A stretch of 64,000 nucleotides of DNA from Actinosynnema pretiosum. Lineage in GTDB: Bacteria > Actinomycetota > Actinomycetes > Mycobacteriales > Pseudonocardiaceae. The position numbers and the translations under genes were made by a program. Of this stretch, positions 17,795 to 26,292 are shown piece after piece. Location: contig NZ_JAMTCF010000001.1 of the NCBI RefSeq assembly GCF_024171695.1, positions 549,061 to 613,060 of the forward strand, given 5' to 3'. The notes below the pieces were generated by a model. That model was not told where the DNA came from. It was given only the letters and a program-made list of their open reading frames with translations, and ran no database searches. Each line of letters begins with the position of its first letter. Within the stretch, counting starts at the first letter, position 1.

Positions 17795-19702
17795 TCACGT
17801 CTTCCCCATGACCGCGTGCAGGTGCGCGAACACGGCCGTGTGACACGCGTCCGGGTCAGCCGGGAGACGGGAGAGCGCCGCGCGGGCCCGCCGGTACAAC
17901 TCGCCGAGTTCGAGGTCCTCCTCGTGCCCGTGGTCGGCGGCCAGCTCGGCGGACGCGTCGAGCAGGCGCCGCAGGCCCTCCAGCTCGCGGACGGCGCGGG
18001 CGAGCCGCCCCTCGGCCTCGATCCCGTACCGCCACACCCGACGCTCCAGCGACACCAGCCCGGCCTCGTCCAGCGAGGCCCGCAACCCCATCAGGTCGAC
18101 CCGCAACCAGTGCGCCTTGACCAGCCCACCGGCCGCGCGCTCCAGGTGGGCGAGGTCGCGAATGCGCGCGCCGAGCGCGGTGAGCCGCCCGGAGTGCTCG
18201 TCGGCCTGCCAGGCGCGCACCGAGGCGAGCGCGGGCGCGTCGTCCCGGTGAAACCCGAGCGCCACCCGACTACCACCCCTGACCAGCGGTTTCACCACGT
18301 GCTCAAGCAACCCGCCAGGATCGGTGGCCGCGTCGACCCCGCTGACGACCACGGTCACCGGCCCACCACGCCCACCACCGATACCGCCGACACCGGAAGC
18401 ACCAGCAGCACTCGCACCAGCGGCCCCAAATCCCCCTGCGGTCGCCCTCACTCCGAACGCCACACCGCCACCAGCACCGCCACCACCGGCACTGTTACCG
18501 CCGCCACCGGCACCGGTACCACCGGAACCGGTACCAGCACCGCCGCCACCACGACCGGCACCATCGGCAGCAGCACCGCCGCCACTACAACTATCGGCAC
18601 CGCCGCAAACATCGGCTCCGGCACCGGTACCGGCACCGGCCGAAACGTCCACAGGGGCAATCGCACCGGCATCGGGAACAGCCGCGTCACCACCGGAACC
18701 GATCACATCGGCCCCAGGAACACCCCCGCCCCCACCACCATCACCCCCGGTCATCACCCGCCCGTCCGGGTGTCCCCCACTCCCCCGGAACCACCCCATC
18801 TGCGCCTCAAGCCGCCGGTGCACCTCGTCCACGCCCAACCCGGTCGCGTCCACCGCGAAGTCCACGCTCCCCACCTCGGGCACCGCCCCCACCGCCCCAG
18901 GCACGACCCCCGCCGACGATCCCGACGAGGTCGACCGCAGGTCCCGACTCCCCAGCACCGCCAACCACCGCAGCACCGCGAGATCGGCCCCCACCAGCAC
19001 CAACAGCCCCCGGTCCCGCGCCAACCAGTCCACGACCCGCCGCGCCGCCGCCGTGCTCCCCGGCGCGCTCAACTCCCGCTCGGCCTCGCTGTCCTCGGCC
19101 ACGAACCCCGCCGTGGACGGCAGGTGCGCCAGCACCGTCTCCACCGGCAGCATCCACGCCAGTCCGACCTCCCGATCGAGGTCGGCGCTCACCACGATCC
19201 CCACCACGTCACCCGTGAGGTCGTCAGCCACCCCGGCCCCGCTGAACCCGGCGGTCACCGCCCGCTGTCGCGGCAGGGTGTTCATCTGCACCCACTCCTG
19301 CCCCGGTCCGGCCCCGGCGGCGAGCGTGAGGCTCGTCCACACCCCGTCCGAGTAGCGGTGGGGGTAACCGAACGTGCGCACCACCCGCCCCCAGCTCACC
19401 CCGACCCGGTGCAGCAGCGTCCCGCTCCCCTCGGGCGCGAGCCGGACGAGCTCCAGCAGCGCGACGTCACCGCGCTGGTCGTCCTGCGGCAGCACGACCC
19501 GCACCCGCCGAGCCGCGATCCGCTGCCCCACGACGTCGACCAGCACCGGCTCGGCACCCTCACCGACCACGTGCGCGCAGGTGAGCACGGTCCGCCGGTC
19601 GTCGAGCAGCACACCCGCGCCGAGCACCCCTCCGGAGGCGTCGCACAGCCGCACCCGCCAGGACGGGTTGGCAGCGCTGCCAGGGGTCACGGCCGGGAAC
19701 AT
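17795..19702 (-). CDS. Trypsin-like serine protease with Gly-rich linker and uncharacterised C-terminal domain
   Basis: This 635-residue protein lacks a signal peptide, so it is probably cytoplasmic. The N-terminal S1 protease domain (about residues 10-205) has a complete triad: His44 in TCAHVVG, Asp79 in RGDVALLEL and Ser154 in GFSGAG. A second segment (about 230-325) is followed by a Gly/Ala-rich linker of about 130 residues and a helical C-terminal domain of roughly 200 residues (VTVVVSGVDAATDPGGLLEH onward) that I do not recognise. The ATG at 19702 has no clear ribosome binding site, suggesting a near-leaderless transcript. It is the first gene of the cluster, 85 bp before pknG. Cytoplasmic trypsin-like modules in actinobacteria often act as regulated effectors; that role here is inference. 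Confidence 0.82.
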   Translation of the reverse strand: MFPAVTPGSAANPSWRVRLCDASGGVLGAGVLLDDRRTVLTCAHVVGEGAEPVLVDVVGQRIAARRVRVVLPQDDQRGDVALLELVRLAPEGSGTLLHRVGVSWGRVVRTFGYPHRYSDGVWTSLTLAAGAGPGQEWVQMNTLPRQRAVTAGFSGAGVADDLTGDVVGIVVSADLDREVGLAWMLPVETVLAHLPSTAGFVAEDSEAERELSAPGSTAAARRVVDWLARDRGLLVLVGADLAVLRWLAVLGSRDLRSTSSGSSAGVVPGAVGAVPEVGSVDFAVDATGLGVDEVHRRLEAQMGWFRGSGGHPDGRVMTGGDGGGGGGVPGADVIGSGGDAAVPDAGAIAPVDVSAGAGTGAGADVCGGADSCSGGGAAADGAGRGGGGAGTGSGGTGAGGGGNSAGGGGAGGGVAFGVRATAGGFGAAGASAAGASGVGGIGGGRGGPVTVVVSGVDAATDPGGLLEHVVKPLVRGGSRVALGFHRDDAPALASVRAWQADEHSGRLTALGARIRDLAHLERAAGGLVKAHWLRVDLMGLRASLDEAGLVSLERRVWRYGIEAEGRLARAVRELEGLRRLLDASAELAADHGHEEDLELGELYRRARAALSRLPADPDACHTAVFAHLHAVMGKT

Positions 19703-19819
19703 ACTCAGCGAACTGCCCGTGACGTGCGGCTTTCCGCGCCGTGAACCCTCGAACGGACCAGTGGCGCTCAGTGGAACCACCCTGTTCGGTCCGCCGTTCA
19801 CCCGCTCCAATGACAGCGG

Positions 19820-22800
19820 GTGAAACAGCAACCACCGGGAGTCGCCGTGCTCTTCCGAACCCTCGCACTGGCACTGGTCCTGACCACCACCCCCGTCCAG
19901 GCGTCCCCCACCGGGGAGAGCCCGGCACGACCGGTACACACGGCCGTGTTCGACGGACCACTCGACCGAGCAGGCACTCCGGAGGCGGACGCAGTTCAGC
20001 CGCACCCCGAGCCGGAAGCCTCGGCACACCCCGCCCCGCCCGGCAAAACACCAACCGGTGAGGCGCACCAGCCCCCCGTACGTGGCGTCAAGACGCTCAC
20101 CACCTCCGCGCACAGCGACGAGGCAGCACCCGCCCGCCCACACGACGGTGAGGCAGCACCCGTCTCGGCGCACGAAAGCGAAGCACTACCCGCCTCCACG
20201 TATGACGACGAGGCGTCCCCCTCCTCCGCGCACGTCGGCGAAGCACTAACCGCCTACCCACACGTCGGCGAGGCGCTCCCCTACTCCACGCACAATAGCA
20301 AGGCACTCCCCACCTACCCACACGTCGGCGAGGCGCTCCCCTACTCCACGCACAACAGCGAGGCACTACCCGCCTACCCACACGTCGGCGAGGCATTACC
20401 GTCCTCCGCGCACAACAGCGAGGCGTCACCCACCTCCACATACGACAGCGAGGCATCCCCCGCCTCCGCGCACAACGGCAAGGCATCCGCCGCCTCCGCG
20501 CACGACGAGGCGTCCCCCGCCTCGGCACCACCCCACTCCCCCCAACCGCACCCCGACCTCCCCGACCTCGCCACCACCGCCTCGCGCGAGCACCTGGAGA
20601 CCGACCGCACGGCCCGCCCCGTCGCGCCCGGCGTCGAGCTGACCTCCTTCGACTGGTACCGCGCGGACGGCTGGGTCCGGGGTGACGCGCTCACCGTCGA
20701 CCTGACCGGCGGCGCGAAGGTCGACTACCTCGACCCCGGTTCCGTCACGTCCGCCGCGCCGCTGTCCGAGCAGGCCGACCGCACCCGCGCGGTCGCGGCG
20801 GTGAACGGCGACTTCTTCGACATCAACAACTCCGGCGCCCCCGAGGGCGCGGCCGTGCGCGACGGCGTGCCGGTCAAGTCCGCCTCGCCCGGTCGGGAGC
20901 GCGCGGTCGGGATCGACGCGGCGGGCCTCGGTCGGGTGATGGAGGTGCTGTTCAGCGGCACGGCCGCGCTGCCCGGCGGTAACGTCGCGCTGAACCGGCT
21001 CAACAGCGCCGAACTGGAGCGCGACGGCATCGCCCTGTTCACTCCGCTGTGGGGTGAGTACACCCGTTCGCGCGCGGTGCGCGACGCGGAGCGGGTGCGC
21101 GAGGTGGTGGTGCGCGACGACGTCGTGACCGAGGTGCGCGACGCGATCGGCGCGGACCGGGTGCCCGAGGACGGTTACGTGCTGCTCGGCCGCGAAACCG
21201 GGGCGACCGCGCTGGCGGTCGCGCCCGGTGATCACCTGACCGTGCGGTACACCGCCCGTGCGGGTGATGGGGGTTCCGCGCCGAGGGCCGCGATCGGCGG
21301 CGACCAGGTGCTGCTGCGCGACGGCGAGGTGGTCGCCCCGGACGACCCGGCGCACCCGCGCACCGCCGTGGGCTTCTCGGCGGACGGCAAGCGGATGTTC
21401 CTGCTCACCGTGGACGGCAGGCAGTCCGCGCACCTGCTCGGCCTGAACCTGAAGGACGTGGCCGAGGCGCTGCGGGACATGGGCGCGCACAACGCGCTCA
21501 ACCTGGACGGCGGCGGGTCGAGCACGCTGGTGGCGCGCGAACCGGGTGGCGACACCGTCCGGGTGGAGAACAGTCCCTCGGACGGTGGGCAGCGGCCGGT
21601 CCCGAACGGGCTCGCGCTGTACGCGCCGGGCGGCAGCGGTCACCTGACCGGGTTCTGGGTGTCCACCACGACCGACCCGCGCACGGCCCCGACCTCGGGC
21701 GCGGTGCCCGGTGGCCGCCCCGATCGGGTGTTCCCAGGTCTCACCCGGAAGATGACGGCGCAGGGGTACGACGAGACCTACGGCCCGGTCGCCGACGAAC
21801 GCCCGGTGTGGACGTCCACGAACCCGTTCGTCGGCACGACCAGCGGCAACGGCGTGTTCCGGGCTGCGGCGGCGGGAACGGCGCGGGTCGTCGCGCGCCA
21901 GGGCCGGGTCGAGGGCTGGCGGGAGCTGACCGTGCTCGGCGCGCTGGAGCGGCTGTCCGCGACCAGCGGTCGGGTGAGCCTGCCCGACGTCGGCGCGGAC
22001 GCGCGGGTCGGGATCGTCGGCTACGACCGCGACGGGTTCAGCGCGCCCGTCGAACCGGCCGACCTGGCGCTGTCCTACGACCGGTCCGTGGTCGAGGTCG
22101 GCGAGCGCGAGGGCGCGCTGCTGGTGACCGCCCGCGCGCCCGGCGCCACCACGATCGTGGTCACCGCGCAGGGGCGCACCACCCGCATCCCGGTCACCGT
22201 GGGCACCGAGGAGCGCCTGCTGGCCGGGTTCGACGACGCCGCGCGCTGGACGTTCGGCTCCGCGCGCGGCTCGGGCTCGGTCTCCCCGACCCCGGACGGG
22301 CACACCGGTCAGGGTTTGACGCTGCGCTACGACTTCACCCAGTCCACGGGCACCCGGACCGCGTACGCGAACCCGCCGCAAGCACTGGAAGTGCCGGGAA
22401 AACCGCTGGCGCTGAGCGCGTGGGTACGTGCCGCCGGTCGGGGCGAGTGGACGGCCTTCACCGTCGTGGACGCCCAAGGCCTCACCCGGTCGCTGTACGG
22501 CCCCTACCTGACCTGGGCGGGCTGGCAGCGGCTGGAGGTGCCGGTGCCCGGCGAGCTGTCGTTCCCGATCAAGGTGACGCGCTTCTACACGATCGAGACC
22601 GCCGCTGACCGCCAGTACACGGGTGAGGTGGTGGTGGACGACGTCACCGCCGTGGTCCCGCCCGACGCCGAACCGCCGCCGCGCGAGGTGGTGCGCGACG
22701 ACGTGGTGGTGCGCGACGGCACCGTCGACGGCAGCCCGTGGCGGTTCGCGGTCATGTCCGACGCGCAGTTCGTGGCCCGCGCACCGGACAGCGAGCTGGT

Positions 22801-23761
22801 GCGGGCGGCGCGGCGGACGCTGCGCGAGATCAGGGCGAAGCGGCCGGACTTCGTGGTGGTGAACGGGGACCTGGTGGACGAGGCGGCGCCGGAGGACCTG
22901 GCGCTGGCCAGGCGGGTGCTGACCGAGGAGCTGGGCGACGCGGTGCCGTGGTTCTACGTGCCGGGCAACCACGAGGTGATGGGGCCGGGCACGATCGACA
23001 ACTTCCGCCGCGAGTTCGGGGCGACGAACCGGGTGTTCGACCACCGGCGCACCCGGTTCGTGCTGCTGGACACCTCGCTGGGCACGCTGCGCGCGGGCGG
23101 GTACGCGCAGGTCGTGGCGTTGCGGAGAGCGCTGGACCTGCACGAGGAGGTGGACTCGGTCGTGGTGCTGGAGCACCACCCGACCCGCGATCCGGGACCG
23201 CTGCGCACCAGCGAGCTGTCCGACCGGATGGAGGCCGCGCTCGTCGAGCGGTGGCTGGCCGACTTCCGGGCGTCGACCGGGAAGCCGGTGGCGTTCGTGG
23301 GCGCGCACGCGGGCCTGTTCGCCGCGTCGCGGGTGGACGGCGTGCCGTACCTGGTCAACGGGAACTCCGGGAAGGCCCCGTCGGGTGACACCGGAACGGG
23401 TGGGTTCACCGGGTGGAGCCTGATCGGCGTGGGACGGGGTGGGATCAGCGCGGAGGTGCGGGCGCACGTGGACGCGCTGCGGTTGAGCGCGCCGAGCGCG
23501 GTGCCGGTCGGTGGGACGGGCGCGGTGTCGGCGGAGGTCGAGCAGGCCGGGCGGCGGGTTCCGGTGGTGCACCCGATGAGCGCGGACTGGTCGGGGTCGG
23601 TCGGGCTGCACGTCGGCGGGGCGGACGGGGTGCGGCCGTGGCACGTGGCGCGGCTGGACGTGGACACCGGGGTGCTGACCGGGTTGCGGGCGGGGCGGGT
23701 CTCGGTGGTGGTGGCGGTGAACGGGGCGCTGGCGCGGGCGGACGTGGTGGTGGGCGGCTGA
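19820..23761 (+). CDS. Secreted phosphodiester glycosidase / metallophosphoesterase fusion with repeat stalk
   Basis: This 1313-residue exported protein has a signal peptide with a hydrophobic core (LFRTLALALVLTTT) and cleavage near PVQA-SPT. Residues about 98-236 form a 10-residue tandem repeat (consensus HxxEAxPxSx). A phosphodiester glycosidase (NAGPA/DUF2233-type) domain follows at about 270-600 with NGDFFD and NLDGGGSST motifs. After Ig-like and jelly-roll-like segments, a calcineurin-type metallophosphoesterase lies at about 970-1190, with MSDAQF, NGDLVDE, GNHE, EHHP and GAHAGL metal-binding blocks. Together these suggest hydrolysis of extracellular sugar phosphodiesters followed by phosphate release. 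The GTG at 19820 keeps a basic n-region; GTG 19847 has a better ribosome site (GGGAG) and is an alternative start. Divergent from the protease gene. Confidence 0.87.
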   Translation: MKQQPPGVAVLFRTLALALVLTTTPVQASPTGESPARPVHTAVFDGPLDRAGTPEADAVQPHPEPEASAHPAPPGKTPTGEAHQPPVRGVKTLTTSAHSDEAAPARPHDGEAAPVSAHESEALPASTYDDEASPSSAHVGEALTAYPHVGEALPYSTHNSKALPTYPHVGEALPYSTHNSEALPAYPHVGEALPSSAHNSEASPTSTYDSEASPASAHNGKASAASAHDEASPASAPPHSPQPHPDLPDLATTASREHLETDRTARPVAPGVELTSFDWYRADGWVRGDALTVDLTGGAKVDYLDPGSVTSAAPLSEQADRTRAVAAVNGDFFDINNSGAPEGAAVRDGVPVKSASPGRERAVGIDAAGLGRVMEVLFSGTAALPGGNVALNRLNSAELERDGIALFTPLWGEYTRSRAVRDAERVREVVVRDDVVTEVRDAIGADRVPEDGYVLLGRETGATALAVAPGDHLTVRYTARAGDGGSAPRAAIGGDQVLLRDGEVVAPDDPAHPRTAVGFSADGKRMFLLTVDGRQSAHLLGLNLKDVAEALRDMGAHNALNLDGGGSSTLVAREPGGDTVRVENSPSDGGQRPVPNGLALYAPGGSGHLTGFWVSTTTDPRTAPTSGAVPGGRPDRVFPGLTRKMTAQGYDETYGPVADERPVWTSTNPFVGTTSGNGVFRAAAAGTARVVARQGRVEGWRELTVLGALERLSATSGRVSLPDVGADARVGIVGYDRDGFSAPVEPADLALSYDRSVVEVGEREGALLVTARAPGATTIVVTAQGRTTRIPVTVGTEERLLAGFDDAARWTFGSARGSGSVSPTPDGHTGQGLTLRYDFTQSTGTRTAYANPPQALEVPGKPLALSAWVRAAGRGEWTAFTVVDAQGLTRSLYGPYLTWAGWQRLEVPVPGELSFPIKVTRFYTIETAADRQYTGEVVVDDVTAVVPPDAEPPPREVVRDDVVVRDGTVDGSPWRFAVMSDAQFVARAPDSELVRAARRTLREIRAKRPDFVVVNGDLVDEAAPEDLALARRVLTEELGDAVPWFYVPGNHEVMGPGTIDNFRREFGATNRVFDHRRTRFVLLDTSLGTLRAGGYAQVVALRRALDLHEEVDSVVVLEHHPTRDPGPLRTSELSDRMEAALVERWLADFRASTGKPVAFVGAHAGLFAASRVDGVPYLVNGNSGKAPSGDTGTGGFTGWSLIGVGRGGISAEVRAHVDALRLSAPSAVPVGGTGAVSAEVEQAGRRVPVVHPMSADWSGSVGLHVGGADGVRPWHVARLDVDTGVLTGLRAGRVSVVVAVNGALARADVVVGG
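20111..20527 (+). repeat. 30-bp tandem repeat (14 copies) encoding a 10-residue stalk
   Basis: Fourteen units of 30 bp begin at 20111 and run in frame; the last is one codon short. The encoded consensus is H-x-x-E-A-x-P-x-S/Y-x, for example HVGEALPYST and HNSEALPAYP. Lines 20281-20340 and 20341-20400 are almost identical 60-mers, showing a recent two-unit duplication. The peptide is acidic, Pro- and Ser-rich, and likely extended. Confidence 0.9.
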
Positions 23762-23906
23762 CTTCGGCCACGAAGAAACCCCGCACGCGCGGAGTGGACC
23801 TCCCTGGGCCGGGCGGGTTGACTCTCCCGCACCGAGGGACTGCGGCGCGCGGCTGCTCGGTCCGCGCGCGCGCCGACCTCACCGGACTCCGGGGGACGAC
23901 TTCACC

Positions 23907-25042
23907 ATGGTCAAGATTGGCGCGCGCCCGCTGGCGCGTGGTTCGGCCGTGCTCGCGGCGGCCGTCTCGAAGTGCTGGTCACCGGCCGGACCAACTGGTG
24001 GCACGGACCGGGGACGGCCGCGTTCCGGGCTTACTCGATCGGGGAGAACGACGAGAGCAACAACCGGGCGTCGCAGCCGGTGCCGATCCTGGTGCCCGAC
24101 GAGCACCGCTCCTCGGTCGAAGGCGTCCTGCGCATCGACCGGGACGGTGACAGGACGCCCGGCGCGGACGAGGTGCTGCCAGGGGGCCTGGTGTCGCTGT
24201 ACGGCCCCACGCTGTCCCCGCCCGCGACGATCACCGACGCGAACGGCCGCTTCCGCTTCACCGACGTGCCCGCCGCCGTGCACGGCCTCGGGACGAACGG
24301 CAGGATCGGTGGCTGGCAGACGCCGGAGACGAAGATCGCGGTTCGCGCGGACACGCGGGTCGACCTGGTCGCCGTCCCCGGCTACGAGGAGCGGTTCGCC
24401 GCCGAGCTGGCGCTCACCTCGGGCGAGTACGCGCCCGGTGACCGGGCCGAGGCCGTGGCCACCCTGACCAACCTCACCGGGTCGGAGATGACCGGGGTCC
24501 GCGCGTACTGCCCGCAGGGGAGCGGGTCGCAGGCCACCGAGGTGGACCTCGGCGCTCTGGCGACCGGGGGCACGGGCGTGACGATCCCGGCTGGGGCGTC
24601 GCTGGCGTTCCCGATCACCGCCACGGTTCCCGCCGGGGCTCCCCGGTACGGGGCGGTGGTGCTGAGCTGCCAGTTCGGCCCCGGTGCGCGCCAGGACGAG
24701 CGGGTGGTCATCACCTTCGCCACGGCATCGGTGCCCGGTCCCCCCGGCAGCTGGTCCGGCACGTACTTCCACGACGCGAACTTCAACACCTTCGTGGACG
24801 CGGATGAGCTGGTGACCGGGTTGGCGGTCAGCCTGGTGTCGGAGCGCACCGGCGTGGTCGTGGCGAGCGGCGCCACCGACCTGGCGGGGCAGGTGGCCTT
24901 CGCGGACGTGCCCGCCGGGCTCTACCGGGTCGAGCTGGGCGGGCCGTGGGACACGATGACGAGCCCCGAGCACCACTACGTCGGCACCTGCGGCTGGGGT
25001 TGCAACGGCGGCAGCACGATCAAGGTCCACCCCCTGGGGTGA
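23907..25042 (+). pseudogene. Surface protein gene with broken reading frame (SdrD B-like/carboxypeptidase-regulatory-like domains)
   Basis: A signal-peptide-like start (MVKIGARPLARGSAVLAAAV, ATG 23907) is in a different frame from the rest of the gene. The main frame runs from about 23960 to the stop at 25042, with GTG 23972 as its first usable start. It encodes about 356 residues with two prealbumin-like repeats: VEGVLRIDRDGDRTPGADEV... and SGTYFHDANFNTFVDADELV..., each followed by TDANGRFRFTDVP- or TDLAGQVAFADVP-like strands. These resemble SdrD B-like or carboxypeptidase-regulatory domains of secreted proteins. The main frame begins in mid-domain (LVTGRTNWWHGPGTAAFRAY), so an N-terminal portion appears lost together with the frame. 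Either a deletion-frameshift pseudogene or a sequencing error explains this; a cytoplasmic protein starting at 23972 is less likely. Confidence 0.6.
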
Positions 25043-25052
25043 CGGGTCCGGG

Positions 25053-25081
25053 GCGGGCCACCCGGTTTCCGGGTGGCCCGC
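25053..25081. terminator. Bidirectional hairpin terminator
   Basis: A perfect 13-bp stem (GCGGGCCACCCGG at 25053-25065 with its complement at 25069-25081) has a three-base loop. It lies in the 54-bp gap between the convergent surface-protein and MerR genes and can serve both. Confidence 0.8.
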
Positions 25082-25096
25082 CGTCGTCCGACCCGG

Positions 25097-25948
25097 TCAG
25101 CGCGTCGCGGCCAGCGGCAGTTGCAGCTCGGTCACCCAGTCGGCCCGGCGTTCGGGGGCCTCCAGGGTCACCTCGCGCGGGTAGCCGTCGGCGTGGTGGC
25201 CGTGGGCGTCGACCCAGCGCTCCAGCGCCTGCGCGGTGGGCACGACCTCGTCCATCGACCCCCGGTGCACGATCACCGCGGCGCGCTCGACGGCGGGCAG
25301 GTCGACCACCTCGAACCCGGCGTCGCCGCCCGCGCCCTCGGCGTTCGCGCTCCGGCCGAGGTCGGCGTCGGCGACGGGGAACGCGGCGTACGCGGTCACC
25401 GCGCCACCACCGGCGTCCGCGTAGAGCGCGATCCCCGGTCCTGCCAGGGGAATCCCGGCGTCGGAGAGGAGTTCGCACAACCGCTTGAACAGCGGGCTGA
25501 CCACCGGCCCGATGTCCTCGGGCGCGTAGCTGCGCGAGATCGCGGACAGCCGCGCGACGCGCTGGGCGGGCAAGGACTTGATGACGACGTCGTGCTCGGG
25601 CATGTGCCCCTCGCTCTCGATGGACCGGAGCCTCACCTCGACGCGGGCCAGCCGCGCGGTCGCCTCGGCGACGACGGCCTCCAGCTCCGCGCGCCGCCCC
25701 CGCAGCATCTCCCGCAACCGGTCGACGCCGACCCGACCGTCCACGATCTCCTTGACCTGGTTCAACGTGAACCCCAGATCCTTGAGCGCGACGACCCGGT
25801 TGAGCAGGTCGAGCTGGTCGGCGGTGTAGTGGCGGTACCCGGTCGCGGGGTCGGTGCGGGCAGGGCGCAGCAGCCCGGTGGCGTCGTAGTGGCGCAGCAT
25901 CCGGACCGAGACGCGCCCACGTCGGGCGAACTCTCCGATGGTCAACAT
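25097..25948 (-). CDS. MerR-family regulator with GyrI-like effector domain
   Basis: This 283-residue protein begins with a MerR winged helix (MLTIGEFARRGRVSVRMLRHYD, then TGYRHYTADQLDLLNRV). A dimerisation coiled coil follows (about residues 75-120), then a GyrI-like/effector-binding domain of about 150 residues that in BltR- and TipA-type relatives binds hydrophobic drugs. The ATG at 25948 lies only a few bases after the predicted transcription start and has no ribosome site, so it is probably leaderless. Its own promoter contains a strong MerR-type palindrome, implying autoregulation. No transporter gene is adjacent, so targets other than itself are unknown. Confidence 0.9.
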   Translation of the reverse strand: MLTIGEFARRGRVSVRMLRHYDATGLLRPARTDPATGYRHYTADQLDLLNRVVALKDLGFTLNQVKEIVDGRVGVDRLREMLRGRRAELEAVVAEATARLARVEVRLRSIESEGHMPEHDVVIKSLPAQRVARLSAISRSYAPEDIGPVVSPLFKRLCELLSDAGIPLAGPGIALYADAGGGAVTAYAAFPVADADLGRSANAEGAGGDAGFEVVDLPAVERAAVIVHRGSMDEVVPTAQALERWVDAHGHHADGYPREVTLEAPERRADWVTELQLPLAATR

Positions 25949-25959
25949 GGCGCCACCGA

Positions 25960-25989
25960 GTCCAGTCCCTGACACGGTGTCAGAGTCAA
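25960..25989 (-). promoter_or_regulatory. MerR autoregulatory promoter/operator
   Basis: On the minus strand, TTGACT (25989-25984) is followed by the palindrome CTGACAC-C-GTGTCAG (25983-25969, perfect 7-bp arms) and a weak -10-like element near 25964-25959 at 18-19 bp spacing. The over-long spacer holding a dyad is the classic MerR-regulated promoter form. Confidence 0.75.
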
Positions 25990-26292
25990 CCCGCCCACGA
26001 CCGACCACGGCAGACCGCCCCCACCGACGCACCGCTCAGCTCGCGGTCGACGCACCGGTCCCGCGCAGCGAAACCCCAGCGCCCCAACCCAAGCGCTCCA
26101 ACTCGGACACCCCAACCCAAGCGCCTCACCCCAGGTGCCTCGTCCCAAGCGCCTCACCCCAGGCGGCTCACCCCAAGCGGCTCACCCCAGGCGTCTCGTC
26201 CCGAACACTTCGCCCCAGGCAACTCGCCCAGCCCTGTCGACCGGGCCGCGCCCGCCCAGGCGTCCGCTCCGGACGTCCCACCCCCGCGAGCC
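25990..26292. repeat. Gene-free gap with imperfect 13-15-bp tandem repeats
   Basis: This region lies between the MerR promoter and the DeoR stop codon. From about 26084 to 26233 it is a run of 13-15-bp units of the form CCCCAAGCGGCTCA / CCCCAGGCGTCTCGT, about ten copies. I see no gene in it; open frames across it are repeat artefacts. Confidence 0.7.

Noticed and set aside
17816..19744. A 642-residue plus-strand frame opposite the trypsin-like protease
   Set aside because: It is His/Arg/Thr-rich with no domain, antisense to a gene with an intact catalytic triad.
20111..20527. Possible CRISPR or integration-site repeats
   Set aside because: The 30-bp period is in frame and encodes a regular 10-residue peptide repeat without spacers.
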